The notes: generated by a model from the letters alone, not told the origin. A stretch of 64,000 bases of DNA from Frigoribacterium sp. PvP032 (GCF_017833035.1 NZ_JAFIBM010000001.1:1240001-1304000); one strand, 5' to 3'. Shown: positions 16,942 to 28,778, numbered from the stretch's first letter. Program-made: numbers and translations.

Positions 16942-18171
16942 GTGAGCATCGTCGTCCACCCCGGTGACGCCCTGACCCGACGTCAGCGCCTCGTCTACGT
17001 GATCGTCCTGGGCGCGCTCACCGCGCTCGGGCCGCTCACGATCGACCTCTACCTGCCTGCCTTCCCTTCCCTCGAGGACGACCTCGGCGTCACGGCGGGC
17101 CTCGTGCAGCTCACCCTGACGGCGACGACGATCGGCTTCGGCGTCGGCCAGCTGCTCGTCGGCCCCTGGAGCGACAAGGTCGGCCGCCGGCTGCCCCTGA
17201 TCGTGGCCACGGCGGTGCACATCGGTGCCAGCATCGGCGCCGCGGCAGCGCCCGACATCACCTGGCTCGCGGTCTTCCGCGTGCTGCAGGGCATGGGCGC
17301 GGCGGCCGGCGGCGTCGTGGCCATGGCCACCGTGCGCGACCTCTTCGGCGGCCTCCCGCTCGTCCGCATGCTGTCCCGCCTCGCACTCGTCACCGGCCTC
17401 GCGCCCGTGCTCGCGCCGGTGGTCGGGTCGCAGCTGCTCCGCTTCACCGACTGGCGGGGCATCTTCTGGTTCCTCGTCGCCTACGGCGTCCTCATCCTGC
17501 TGGCGGCGATCTTCCTGATCGTCGAGACCCTGCCGGAGTCGGCCCGCCACGGAGCCGGCCACACGACCCTCCGCCAGCGCTACAAGGCGCTCTTCAGCGA
17601 TCGCGTCTTCGTCGGCGTCGCCCTGATCGGCGCGATGGTCTTCTCGGGCCTCTTCACGTACCTGTCGGCCTCGTCGTTCCTCTTCCAGGACGTCTACGGC
17701 CTCGACGCCCAGCAGTACGGCTACCTGTTCGCGATCAACTCGCTCGGCATCGTGGTCGGCGTCCAGGTCAGCTCACGGCTCGCGCGTCGCGTGCCCCCGG
17801 CGTACATCCTCGCCGGGTCGACGACGGTGCTGATCATCAGCGCCGGGCTGATCGTGCTGCTCGACTCGCTGCACGTCGGGCTGCTCGGCATCCTCGTGCC
17901 GCTCTGGTTCTTCATCGCGGGGTGCGGCTTCACGTTCCCGCAGGTGCAGGTGCTGGGCCTCGCGAACCACGGCGCCGAGGCCGGCACGGCGGCGTCCCTG
18001 CTCGGGGCCCTCAACTTCGGCCTCGCCGGCATCATCTCGCCGGTCGTCGGGTTCCTCGGCATCGACACCGCCGTCCCGATGGGCAGCGTGATGATGGTCA
18101 CCTCGGCGGTCGCCATCCTCAGCCTGTGGCTGCTGGTGCGGCCGCGCAGCGTCCCCGCACTCGCGCACTAG
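16942..18171 (+). CDS. MFS multidrug transporter, Bcr/CflA type
   Basis: A 409-residue membrane protein with twelve predicted helices. The N-terminal part (LTALGPLTIDLYLPAFPSL) and motif A (GPWSDKVGRR) are hallmarks of the Bcr/CflA drug-resistance subfamily, as is GMGAAAGGVVAMATVRDLF in the fourth/fifth helix region. Such proteins export drugs or small peptides with proton antiport. GTG 16942 is chosen because GTGAGGA precedes it and the sequence enters TM1 about 18 residues later; upstream in-frame codons give a low-complexity extension. It is divergent from a TetR gene that probably regulates it. Confidence 0.9.
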   Translation: MSIVVHPGDALTRRQRLVYVIVLGALTALGPLTIDLYLPAFPSLEDDLGVTAGLVQLTLTATTIGFGVGQLLVGPWSDKVGRRLPLIVATAVHIGASIGAAAAPDITWLAVFRVLQGMGAAAGGVVAMATVRDLFGGLPLVRMLSRLALVTGLAPVLAPVVGSQLLRFTDWRGIFWFLVAYGVLILLAAIFLIVETLPESARHGAGHTTLRQRYKALFSDRVFVGVALIGAMVFSGLFTYLSASSFLFQDVYGLDAQQYGYLFAINSLGIVVGVQVSSRLARRVPPAYILAGSTTVLIISAGLIVLLDSLHVGLLGILVPLWFFIAGCGFTFPQVQVLGLANHGAEAGTAASLLGALNFGLAGIISPVVGFLGIDTAVPMGSVMMVTSAVAILSLWLLVRPRSVPALAH

Positions 18172-18259
18172 CCGTACGACCAGCCCGCCCCGAGGAGGCG
18201 CGGACCAGACCAGAGGAGGCGCCTCCCGACCCGGGCGGGCCGCGCCGCACCTCCCTCGG

Positions 18260-18265
18260 TACTGT
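18260..18265 (+). promoter_or_regulatory. Candidate leaderless -10 box (TACTGT)
   Basis: TACTGT ends six bases before the ATG of the PAP2 gene. Confidence 0.45.
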
Positions 18266-18271
18266 CGGCGG

Positions 18272-18991
18272 ATGGACACCTCGCCCCTCGCACCGAAGCC
18301 GGCCACCCCGCGGGAGGCGACCGTCGCCCGGCGAGTGCAGCGCCGGTGGTGGGTCTTCAGCGCGCTCGGCGCGATCGGGGTCGTGCTGCTGATCGGCGTG
18401 GTCGTGACGGCGAGGGCGGGGCGTCTCGGCATCGACGAGCGCTTCATGAACGAGCTCGTCGAGCACCGCAGCGACTTCTGGATCGCCCCTGCCCTCGTCT
18501 TCGACACGGTCGGCGCGGGGCTGATCGGCGTCTTCGTCGTACCGATCGGCGTCGCCGTGGTCTTCCTGCTCCGGCGGCGCCCGTGGGCGGCTCTCTACTG
18601 GATCTGCGCGTGTGCCCTGAGCGCCGGCGTCGTCCAGGTGATCAAGCACACCTTCGGGCGGGCGCGGCCGACCGAGATCCTCGTGGTGAGCGACTACGGC
18701 TCGTTCCCGTCCGGCCACACGGCGAACGCCGCCACGCTCGCCGTCGTGCTCGGCGTCGTCCTGCGTCGCGTGTGGGTGTGGGCCGCCGGTGTCGTCTGGA
18801 CCGTGCTGATGCTGCTCAGCCGCACCTACCTCGGGGCGCACTGGCTGACCGACACGATCGGCGGGCTGCTGATCGGCGCCGGCGTCGCGGTCGTCCTCTG
18901 GGCCCCGGTCGCGCACCGGCTCCTCGACGAACAGGAGCGTGTGAGGGGTCGTGGCTGGGCGTGGCAGACGCGTGACGGTGCGGGTGCCTAG
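18272..18991 (+). CDS. PAP2-family membrane phosphatase
   Basis: A 239-residue integral membrane protein with about six helices. All three parts of the phosphatidic acid phosphatase signature are present: K125-x6-R132-P, P146-S-G-H149, and S183-R-x5-H190-x3-D194. The active site faces outward in this family; substrates are lipid phosphates such as undecaprenyl pyrophosphate or phosphatidate. Which one cannot be told. The message is probably leaderless (TACTGT six bases before the ATG). Its stop codon TAG forms the first half of the TAGGCT box of the next gene. Confidence 0.9.
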   Translation: MDTSPLAPKPATPREATVARRVQRRWWVFSALGAIGVVLLIGVVVTARAGRLGIDERFMNELVEHRSDFWIAPALVFDTVGAGLIGVFVVPIGVAVVFLLRRRPWAALYWICACALSAGVVQVIKHTFGRARPTEILVVSDYGSFPSGHTANAATLAVVLGVVLRRVWVWAAGVVWTVLMLLSRTYLGAHWLTDTIGGLLIGAGVAVVLWAPVAHRLLDEQERVRGRGWAWQTRDGAGA

Positions 18992-18994
18992 GCT
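18989..18994 (+). promoter_or_regulatory. Candidate leaderless -10 box (TAGGCT) built on a stop codon
   Basis: TAGGCT ends six bases before the ATG at 19001. Its first three bases are the stop codon of the PAP2 gene. Confidence 0.6.
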
Positions 18995-19000
18995 GACCCC

Positions 19001-20935
<1,935 letters not shown>

Positions 20936-20947
<12 letters not shown>

Positions 20948-20980
20948 GCGCGGCGGCGCTGAGCGCGGCGGCGCTGGTGC
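20936..20980 (+). repeat. 15-bp tandem repeat (three units) over the DUF853 stop codon
   Basis: CGGCGGCGCTGAGCG occurs perfectly twice (20936-20950, 20951-20965), with a third, altered copy at 20966-20980. The real stop is at 20945-20947 and the second unit repeats it in the same frame at 20960-20962. Confidence 0.85.
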
Positions 20981-21009
20981 CAGCAGGGCTCAGCGCGGCC
21001 GGGCAGGGA

Positions 21010-21633
21010 TCAGCCCGTGAAGGCGTGCCAGACGAGCGCGAGCAGGCCCGTCGCGACGGCGAAGGCGACCACCACCAGCCCGGTGCTCAGCCACCGGCGA
21101 CCCTCGTACCACGAGCGGCTCTCGGGCCAGGTGCGGTAGAACTCGGGCCCGGACATCGGCCGTGAGACTGTCGTGACGGCGCTGCCGAGCGCGTCGGTGA
21201 CGGCCGTGATCGCCTCGTCGGGCCAGTAGCCGCCCCGCATGCGGAAGAGCACCTCGCCGTCGTGGCCGAGGGCGATCAGCTGGGGCACCGTCTCGGTCGA
21301 GGCGCCTCGGTAGGTGCGTGCGACGAGCACGGTCGCGACGGCGTCGCGGGGGAGCCGCACGCTGCCCGGCAGCCACCCGCGCTTGAAGAACTCGGTCTTG
21401 CTGACGCCGGCGTACGAGACCCTGAAGCGCCAGTACATGAGCAGGCCCGCGACGACCGCGACGTCGGCGACCCACAGCACGGCCGGCCAGCGGCCGGTCG
21501 GCCAGGTCAGCCAGAGGAGGGCCCCGAGGACGGGCACGAGGCTGAGGACGGCGGTGAGCACGGCGGTCCGGGCGATCGTGCGCCGGGGCACGGCGATCAC
21601 CTCGAAGTCGTCGCGCGCGACGCCAGTCACCAT
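21010..21633 (-). CDS. Membrane protein of unknown function
   Basis: I do not recognise the family with certainty. The 207-residue protein has two N-terminal hydrophobic helices (about 20-45 and 50-70), a central soluble part of about 100 residues rich in beta-type sequence (FRVSYAGVSKTEFF, then LPRDAVATVLVART) and one C-terminal helix. This is the layout of small membrane-anchored PH-like proteins, but that is only a resemblance. ATG 21633 has a GAGGGGG stretch upstream. It is convergent with DUF853 and lies downstream of the S4-domain gene on the same strand. Confidence 0.7.
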   Translation of the reverse strand: MVTGVARDDFEVIAVPRRTIARTAVLTAVLSLVPVLGALLWLTWPTGRWPAVLWVADVAVVAGLLMYWRFRVSYAGVSKTEFFKRGWLPGSVRLPRDAVATVLVARTYRGASTETVPQLIALGHDGEVLFRMRGGYWPDEAITAVTDALGSAVTTVSRPMSGPEFYRTWPESRSWYEGRRWLSTGLVVVAFAVATGLLALVWHAFTG

Positions 21634-21677
21634 CCCAGCCCCCTCGGCCCGCGGCTGCCTCCCCCCTCAGAGAGGAC

Positions 21678-21696
21678 GGCCGTCGTCCCGACGGCC
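21678..21696 (-). terminator. Hairpin after the S4-domain gene
   Basis: GGCCGTCG, a three-base loop and CGACGGCC form an 8-bp perfect stem between the S4 gene and the membrane protein gene. Confidence 0.5.
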
Positions 21697-21794
21697 TGCC
21701 GTGGCACCGATCATAAGGGAGGCGGCACCTGGGTCGGACCGCTCTGTCCGGTCCGCGAAAGGGGCGGCGAGCCGGCCTCGGCCCGACGGTCTCG

Positions 21795-22166
21795 TCAGCG
21801 GTCGCGGAGCTTCTCGAGGTCGCGCCGCTCGCGCTTCGTCGGCCGACCGGCGCCCCGGTCGCGGACCGCCACCACGGCCGTCTCCTCGCGCGGGGGAGAA
21901 GGCGGCGTCAAGTCGGTCATCGCCTCGGCCGCGACGGAGGCGCCCACCCGCTTGACGAGGCACGTGCGCACCACGAGGATCCGGTCGAACCCGGCCACGC
22001 GCACCCTGACCTCGTCGCCGGGCCGGACCGACTGCGACGCCTTGACCCGCTCGCCGTTCACCCGCACGTGCCCGGCACGGCAGCCCGCCGTCGCCGCGGA
22101 GCGCGTCTTGTAGACGCGGACGGCCCACAGCCAGCTGTCGACGCGGGCGGAGGCGCGGGAGTCCAT
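21795..22166 (-). CDS. S4-domain RNA-binding protein (Hsp15-like)
   Basis: A 123-residue basic protein. The S4 RNA-binding fold occupies residues about 8-70 (RVDSWLWAVRVYKTRSAATAGCRAGHVRVNG split over two lines in similar proteins, followed by the GDEVRVRV strand), and the C-terminal tail is charged (GRPTKRERRDLEKL). E. coli Hsp15 of this family rescues stalled 50S subunits carrying peptidyl-tRNA. A TAGCAT box on the minus strand ends six bases before the ATG, so the message is probably leaderless. It is divergent from tRNA-Ser. Confidence 0.88.
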   Translation of the reverse strand: MDSRASARVDSWLWAVRVYKTRSAATAGCRAGHVRVNGERVKASQSVRPGDEVRVRVAGFDRILVVRTCLVKRVGASVAAEAMTDLTPPSPPREETAVVAVRDRGAGRPTKRERRDLEKLRDR

Positions 22167-22172
22167 CCGACG

Positions 22173-22178
22173 ATGCTA
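22173..22178 (-). promoter_or_regulatory. Candidate leaderless -10 box (TAGCAT)
   Basis: On the minus strand TAGCAT ends six bases before the ATG of the S4-domain gene. Confidence 0.5.
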
Positions 22179-22273
22179 CGTCGGGGGCGTCGCGTGCCGC
22201 GTGCGTCCACGGGACCCCGTGCCGTCCGCTACCATGGACGAGGTCGTGCGCCAGTGATGCTGTCGCCCGCCCT

Positions 22274-22358
22274 GGAGGATTCGCCTAGTGGCCTATGGCG
22301 CACGCTTGGAAAGCGTGTTGGGTGCAAGCCCTCAGGGGTTCGAATCCCCTATCCTCCG
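22274..22358 (+). tRNA. tRNA-Ser (anticodon GGA)
   Basis: The acceptor arms GGAGGAT and ATCCTCC pair over seven bases. The anticodon loop TTGGAAA reads GGA between CGC and GCG arms. The long variable arm is that of a class II tRNA, and GGTTCGAATCC is the T arm. CCA is not encoded. A 9-bp hairpin follows at once. Confidence 0.96.
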
Positions 22359-22364
22359 CACGAG

Positions 22365-22392
22365 AACGGCCCTTCCCTCCGGGAGGGCCGTT
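22365..22392 (+). terminator. Terminator hairpin after tRNA-Ser
   Basis: AACGGCCCT pairs perfectly with AGGGCCGTT across a 10-base loop directly after the tRNA. No U-tract follows. Confidence 0.75.
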
Positions 22393-22430
22393 CGTGCGTC
22401 AGCGCCCGTGCGGCGCCGCCCGCACCCCAC

Positions 22431-22486
22431 GAACCCGCGGACACCCTCCCGCGCGCCCGAGGGTGCACGCGGGTCCCGAGGGTCCC
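22431..22486 (-). repeat. Dispersed intergenic repeat, copy A
   Basis: Read on the minus strand, these 56 bases align without gaps to 29728-29783 on the plus strand. By hand count 47 of 56 bases agree. Both copies contain two ACCCTCGGG or CCCTCGGGCG blocks and end in CGCGGGTTC. Both lie shortly after an RNA gene. Confidence 0.7.
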
Positions 22487-22577
22487 AACGGGAATGGGAG
22501 ATCAAGAATTGGGGATCGACAGTTGGTTGCCGCTCCTCAGCACCGTTCTGATCGTCGACGAACATAGGAGTTCTCTA

Positions 22578-22769
22578 ATGCGCGCATGGTCTCTCTACGT
22601 GGCGACCGTCGTCTGTGCCCTCGCGGCGCTGCTCCTCGTCGCGAACGCACTCCCCGCGCTGTCCTCCGGCGTGTTCGTCGTCGGCACCCCTGTCCTCATC
22701 TGCGGGGCGGGCCTCGGCGCCGAGTTCGTCAAGGAGGTTCGGAGAAGAGGACGCGGTTTCGACAACTGA
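22578..22769 (+). CDS. Small membrane protein (63 residues)
   Basis: An unrecognised 63-residue protein with two hydrophobic stretches (VATVVCALAALLLVANALPAL and GVFVVGTPVLICGAGLGA) and a basic end (KEVRRRGRG). The ATG is preceded by AGGAG seven bases upstream. The surrounding sequence is less GC-rich than the rest of the window around the start. A longer in-frame start at 22495 is possible but has a poorer ribosome site. It could be a single-gene unit downstream of tRNA-Ser; no function is proposed. Confidence 0.55.
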   Translation: MRAWSLYVATVVCALAALLLVANALPALSSGVFVVGTPVLICGAGLGAEFVKEVRRRGRGFDN

Positions 22770-22781
22770 CCGCGGCGCCCG

Positions 22782-22852
22782 CGAGCTACACCCCTGGGCC
22801 GGCAGAACACCCTCGGTTCCGGGGGTGTAGTGCCGGTTCGGGGGGTAGCTCG
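22782..22852. terminator. Two mutually exclusive hairpins after the small membrane protein gene
   Basis: CGAGCTAC (22782-22789) pairs with GTAGCTCG (22845-22852). Overlapping this, CTACACCCC (22786-22794) pairs with GGGGTGTAG (22822-22830). Only one can form at a time. They sit between convergent genes, so terminator function is the simplest reading. Confidence 0.45.
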
Positions 22853-22892
22853 TGCGCGGCGGCGGCGGCGGCGGTGGCGGAGCCGGGCGGGC

Positions 22893-23399
22893 CTAGGAGG
22901 CGGCGGTCCCGTCGAGCATCAGCGTCATGTACCGCAGGTCGAGCCAGCGGCCGAACTTGACGCCGACCTCGCGCAGCAGCCCCGCGTCCTCGAAGCCGAG
23001 CGACCGGTGCAGCCGTACCGAGCCCTCGTTGTCGGCCTCGACGAGGGCGACCATGACGTGGTGGCCGGCCTCCGTGGCCCCGGCGACCAGCGCCTCCAGC
23101 AGGCTGCGGCCGATGCCGGCCCCCTGGTGGCCCTCGCGCACGTAGACGCTGTTCTCGACGGTGTGGCGGTAGCCGTCCTTGGCGTGGAACGGGCCGAAGC
23201 TCGCGTAGCCGACGACGACGTCGCCCTCGACGGCGACGATCGCGGCCGTGCCGGGGCGGCTGTGGGCGGCGAGCCACTCGCGGCGGCCCTGCAGGTCGGG
23301 CTCGACGTCGGTCCAGATCGCGGTCGAGCGGGCGACGGCATCGGCGTGGATCTCGAGGACCCCCGGCAGGTCGGACTCGGCAGCAGGGCGGATGATCAC
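22893..23399 (-). CDS. GNAT-family N-acetyltransferase (phosphinothricin acetyltransferase-like)
   Basis: A 168-residue acyltransferase. It opens with IRPAAESDLPGVLEIHADAV, has the acetyl-CoA pyrophosphate loop GHQGAGIGRSLL near 95-106, and ends with FEDAGLLREVGVKFGRWLDL. This is the pattern of the Pat/YncA group, which acetylates methionine sulfone or sulfoximine and phosphinothricin-like amines. The true substrate here is unknown. On the minus strand TAGGAT ends six bases before GTG 23399, so it is probably a leaderless message. Confidence 0.88.
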   Translation of the reverse strand: MIIRPAAESDLPGVLEIHADAVARSTAIWTDVEPDLQGRREWLAAHSRPGTAAIVAVEGDVVVGYASFGPFHAKDGYRHTVENSVYVREGHQGAGIGRSLLEALVAGATEAGHHVMVALVEADNEGSVRLHRSLGFEDAGLLREVGVKFGRWLDLRYMTLMLDGTAAS

Positions 23400-23405
23400 G
23401 GGACG

Positions 23406-23411
23406 ATCCTA
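23406..23411 (-). promoter_or_regulatory. Candidate leaderless -10 box (TAGGAT)
   Basis: On the minus strand TAGGAT ends six bases before the GTG of the GNAT gene. Confidence 0.55.
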
Positions 23412-23486
23412 CGAGGGGCGCGGGCGCACCAGGGGCCCGACCCTGTGAACCGTCGGAGGCGCCGGTCCGACCCGAGGACGCCCGCG

Positions 23487-23492
23487 TAGGTT
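23487..23492 (+). promoter_or_regulatory. Candidate leaderless -10 box (TAGGTT)
   Basis: TAGGTT ends six bases before the ATG of the 72-residue acidic protein gene. Confidence 0.5.
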
Positions 23493-23498
23493 CGGCTC

Positions 23499-23717
23499 AT
23501 GACTGACGACACCTACACCGCGTCCTTCCTCGGCGACGACGGCCAGGAGGCCCGCACCGAGCAGCTCGAGTCGATCGGCGGCCAGCCGCAGAAGAGCCTC
23601 GTCCGCCCCGCGGCCGACGGCGGCGACGACGTCAACTGGGAGCTCGACGCCGACGCGTCGGCAGACGGCAAGGCCGTCTACCGCTCCCTCGGCGTCGCGC
23701 AGCACGACTACTCCTGA
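23499..23717 (+). CDS. Small acidic protein of unknown function (72 residues)
   Basis: I do not recognise this gene. The 72-residue product is hydrophilic and rich in Asp, Glu, Gln and Gly, has no hydrophobic segment and no cysteine, and ends VYRSLGVAQHDYS. Coding status is supported by the TAGGTT box six bases before the ATG, by codon use like its neighbours and by the lack of an overlapping better frame. It stands alone between a divergent GNAT gene and an amino acid permease gene with its own leader. Confidence 0.65.
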   Translation: MTDDTYTASFLGDDGQEARTEQLESIGGQPQKSLVRPAADGGDDVNWELDADASADGKAVYRSLGVAQHDYS

Positions 23718-23844
23718 GCCGTCCAGCCGCGGGGACCGGATGATCGGGACCCGCCGGGAGCCGTCGCGGGGGTAACATATCGCCACGGCGCGCCTGCGCC
23801 GCTCAGCCAGACAGCGCACGACGGCGTGCGCACAGGAGGCACTC

Positions 23845-25284
23845 GTGACCACACGACGTGACGGATCCCGCTCGCTGCTCCGCAAGAAGCCCGTGCAGCA
23901 GATCGAGGACGAGGCCGGGGGCAGCGGCCTCTTCAAGAGCCTGGGCCTCTGGCAGCTCACGGCCATCGGGGTCGGCGGCATCATCGGCGTCGGCATCTTC
24001 TCGCTGGCGGGGCTGGTGGCCCACGGCGACGACGCGAACCCGGGCGTCGGGCCGGCCGTCCTCTTCTCCTTCTTGATCGCCGGTCTCGCGAGTGCCGCGG
24101 CGGCACTCTCGTACGCCGAGTTCGCGGGCATGATCCCGCGGGCCGGCTCCGCCTACACCTACGGCTACGTCGCCCTCGGCGAGATCATCGGGTGGTTCAT
24201 CGGCTGGGACCTGCTGCTCGAGTACGTCGCGATCGTGGCCGTCGTCGCGATCGGCATCTCGGGCTACTTCGACGCGTTCCTCTCGGGGCTCGGGCTGCAC
24301 CTCCCTGCCTCGATCGCCTCGACGCCCGACGCCGGGCAGGGCGGCGTGGTCAACCTGCCCGCGATCGTGGTCTGCCTGGTCGTCACGTTCATCCTCAGCC
24401 GGGGCTCGAAGGCCTTCGGCCGCTTCGAGATCGTCGCGGTCGGCATCAAGGTGCTGCTGGTGCTCTTCATCATCGGCATCGGGCTGTTCCACCTGAGCGT
24501 CGAGAACTTCTCGCCGTTCGTGCCCAACGGCTTCGGGCCGGTCTTCACCGGGGCGGCCACCGTCTTCTTCGCCGTCTTCGGCTACGACGCGATGAGCACC
24601 GCGGCCGAGGAGAGCGTCGACGGCAAGAAGCACATGCCGAAGGCGATCATCCTGTCGCTGATCATCGCGATGATCCTCTACGTCGCCGCGACGCTCGTGC
24701 TGACCGGGATGCAGGACTACCGAGAGATCGACCCGGCCGCGGGCTTCGCCTCGGCCTTCAGCAGCGTGGGCCTGCCGGTGGTGGCGACCATCATCTCGGT
24801 GTTCGCCGTCATCTCGATCCTCACCGTCATGCTGACCTTCCTGCTCGGCGTCACGCGCGTCTGGTTCTCGATGAGCCGCGACGGCCTGCTGCCCGGCTGG
24901 TTCGCACGGACCGACCGCAAGGGCGTCCCGCAGCGCGTCACCTGGATCGCGGGCGTCGCGTCCGCGCTGCTCGCCGGAGTGTTCCCGATCCGCGCCGTCG
25001 CCGACCTGACGAACATCGGCATCCTGGCCGCGTTCGTGGTCGTCTGCATCGCGGTCATCGTGTTCCGCTACCGCAAGCCCGACGAGCCGCGCACGTTCCG
25101 CCTCCCGTTCATGCCCTTTGTGCCCGCGTTCGGGGTGCTCGCGAGCGGGTTCCTGATCTCGCAGCTGCACTGGGAGACCTGGCTGCGCTTCGGGATCTGG
25201 CTGGTGATCGGCCTCGCGCTCTACTTCGGCTACGGCCGCAGGCACTCGCTGCTGAACCCCGACAGCCCGCGCCTGCCGCGCTGA
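23845..25284 (+). CDS. APC-superfamily amino acid permease
   Basis: A 479-residue integral membrane protein with about twelve helices. The first helix has the broken-helix motif GVGGIIGVGIFSLAG, followed by SYAEFAGMIPRAGSAYTYGYVALGE, which is typical of the cationic amino acid transporter group of the APC family. The loop DAMSTAAEESVDGKKHMPKAI is the conserved cytoplasmic helix 6/7 region. The exact substrate cannot be read. GTG 23845 is preceded by AGGAGGC. It lies upstream of pta-ackA in the same direction, but pta has its own TAGGCT box. Confidence 0.9.
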   Translation: MTTRRDGSRSLLRKKPVQQIEDEAGGSGLFKSLGLWQLTAIGVGGIIGVGIFSLAGLVAHGDDANPGVGPAVLFSFLIAGLASAAAALSYAEFAGMIPRAGSAYTYGYVALGEIIGWFIGWDLLLEYVAIVAVVAIGISGYFDAFLSGLGLHLPASIASTPDAGQGGVVNLPAIVVCLVVTFILSRGSKAFGRFEIVAVGIKVLLVLFIIGIGLFHLSVENFSPFVPNGFGPVFTGAATVFFAVFGYDAMSTAAEESVDGKKHMPKAIILSLIIAMILYVAATLVLTGMQDYREIDPAAGFASAFSSVGLPVVATIISVFAVISILTVMLTFLLGVTRVWFSMSRDGLLPGWFARTDRKGVPQRVTWIAGVASALLAGVFPIRAVADLTNIGILAAFVVVCIAVIVFRYRKPDEPRTFRLPFMPFVPAFGVLASGFLISQLHWETWLRFGIWLVIGLALYFGYGRRHSLLNPDSPRLPR

Positions 25285-25314
25285 CCTCCCCGGCGCCTCC
25301 GAGCCCGCCGGACG

Positions 25315-25320
25315 TAGGCT
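25315..25320 (+). promoter_or_regulatory. Candidate leaderless -10 box (TAGGCT) of pta
   Basis: TAGGCT ends seven bases before the GTG start of pta, with no ribosome binding site between. Confidence 0.6.
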
Positions 25321-25327
25321 GGGCGAC

Positions 25328-27459
25328 GTGTCCACCCGCATCTACATCACGTCCGCAGAAGGCCACACCGGCAAGTCGACCATCGCCCTCGGCGTGCTCG
25401 ACACCCTGAGCCACGAGGTCGGCCGGGTGGGGGTGTTCCGCCCCGTGGCCCGGTCGACGCGCGAGCGCGACTACGTGCTCGAGCTGCTGCTCGCCCACGA
25501 CAGCGTCGACCTCGACTACGACGAGTGCGTCGGCGTCACCTACGACGACGTGCACCGCGACCCGGACGCGGCGCTCGCCGCCGTGGTCAGCCGGTTCTCC
25601 GCCGTCGAGCGGCAGTGCGACGCGGTCGTCGTGATCGGCTCCGACTACACCGACGTCGGCAGCCCCACCGAGCTCTCGTTCAACGCCAGGGTCGCCGCCA
25701 ACCTCGGCGCCCCCGTGCTGCTCGTGCTCGGCGGCCGCAGCGCCGCCGACGGCACCACCCCGCGCACCGGCGCCGACATGCGCCAGGTGGCCGAGGTCAC
25801 GACGGCCGAGCTGCGCAGCGAGCACGCCAGCCTGCTCGCCGTGGTCGCGAACCGGGTCGAGCCCGAGCACCTCGACGACGTCGTCCGCGGCATCGGCGAC
25901 GCGCTCGCCGCGAGTCCCTCCGGTGCCGTGCCCGTCTGGGCGCTGCCGGAGGACCGCCTCCTCGTGGCCCCCACCGTGCGCGCGGTGCTCGAGGCGACCG
26001 GCTCGGCCTTCGTGCGCGGCGACGAGGCCCTGCTCGACCGTGAGGTGGAGGGCGTCGTCGTCGCGGCCATGTCGATGGAGAACGTGCTGCCCCGCCTGAT
26101 CGAGGGCGCGGTGGTCGTGGTGCCGGGGGACAGGTCGGACGTGCTCGTGGCGACGGTGCTCGCGCACGCGTCCGAGACGTTCCCGTCGCTCGCGGCCGTC
26201 GTGCTGAACGGCGGCTTCGAGCTCGCGCCGCAGGTCGACCGGCTGGTCGAGGGCCTCGGCAGCACGCTGCCGATCGCCAGGAGCGAGCTCGGCACCTACG
26301 ACACCGCGCTCGCCATCACCCAGACCCGCGGGCGCCTCGCCGCCGACTCGCCCCGCAAGTACGACCTCGCGCTGTCGCTGTTCGAGACGCACGTCGACGG
26401 CGCCGAGCTGCTCCGCCTGCTCGAGGTCAGCCCCTCCGGCGTCGTCACGCCCCTGATGTTCGAGCACCAGCTGCTCGAGCGCGCCCGCAGCGTCAAGAAG
26501 CACATCGTCCTGCCGGAGGGCGGGGACGACCGCATCCTCCGTGCCGCGTCGACGCTGCTGCAGCGCGGCGTCGCCGACCTCACCCTGCTCGGCGACGAGG
26601 GCGTGATCAGGGCGCGCGGTGCCGAGCTCGGCCTCGACCTCGCCGACGCCCGCGTCCTCGACCCCTTCGACGCCAGCCTGCAGGTGCAGTTCGCCGCCGA
26701 GTACGCGAAGCTCAGGGCCCACAAGGGCATCTCCGCGAGCATGGCGATGGACACCGTCACCGACGTCTCGTACTTCGGCACGATGATGGTCAAGCTCGGG
26801 CTCGCCGACGGGATGGTCTCGGGGGCCGCGCACACGACCGCCCACACGATCCGTCCGGCGTTCGAGGTCATCAAGACGGTGCCGGGCGTCGGCGTCGTCT
26901 CGAGCGTGTTCCTGATGGCGCTCGCCGACCGCGTGCTCGTCTACGGCGACTGCGCCGTCATCCCCGACCCGACCGCCGAGCAGCTCGCCGACATCGCGAT
27001 CTCGTCCGCCGAGACGGCCGTGCAGTTCGGCATCGAGCCGCGGGTGGCCATGCTCAGCTACAGCACCGGCGACAGCGGCTCCGGCGCCGACGTCGAGAAG
27101 GTCCGGGCCGCGACGGCGCTCGTGCGCGAGCGCCGCCCCGACCTGCTCGTCGAGGGGCCGATCCAGTACGACGCCGCGGCCGACCCGGTCGTGGCCGCCG
27201 CGAAGATGCCCGACTCGGACGTCGCGGGGCGCGCGACGGTGTTCATCTTCCCCGACCTGAACACGGGCAACAACACGTACAAGGCCGTCCAGCGGAGCGC
27301 CGGCGCGGTCGCCATCGGGCCCATCCTCCAGGGGCTCCGCAAGCCGATCAACGACCTCTCGCGCGGCGCGCTCGTCGGCGACATCGTCAACACGGTGGCC
27401 ATCACGGCGATCCAGGCCGGCACCGAGCAGGCCGCCACCACCATCGAAGGGAACACCCC

Positions 27460-27463
<4 letters not shown>
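25328..27463 (+). CDS. pta: Phosphate acetyltransferase, long form
   Basis: A 711-residue enzyme that interconverts acetyl-CoA and acetyl phosphate. Residues 1-210 are a BioD-like P-loop domain (TSAEGHTGKST at about 8-18), 215-330 a DRTGG-type regulatory domain, and from about 370 the catalytic phosphotransacetylase domain (VLPEGGDDRILRA, then SGAAHTTAHTIRPAF and LSYSTGDSGSGADVEKV). This three-part layout is the long Pta form of E. coli and actinobacteria. The message is probably leaderless. The stop overlaps the ackA GTG as GTGA, so both enzymes of acetate metabolism are made together. Confidence 0.95.
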
Positions 27464-28653
<1,190 letters not shown>

Positions 28654-28702
28654 GCACAGTCCCGTCCGGGGGAGCGGCGGCCCCGCGCCGACCCCCTCGA
28701 GG

Positions 28703-28749
28703 CGAGAGAGGCCCCGGAGGCGCACGTCGCGCCTCCGGGGCCTCTCTCG
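28703..28749. terminator. Bidirectional terminator between ackA and the convergent gene
   Basis: A perfect 21-bp stem with a 5-base loop begins CGAGAGAGGCCCC and ends GGGGCCTCTCTCG. It lies between convergent genes and can serve both strands. Confidence 0.88.
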
Positions 28750-28778
28750 TGTGCGACAGGCAAGCGCCTGCCCTGACC

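Noticed and set aside
22431-22486. Part of a small gene on the plus strand (Pro/Arg-rich frames here)
   Set aside because: The frames have no ribosome site and differ from the frame of the inverted copy at 29728, so conservation is of DNA, not of protein.
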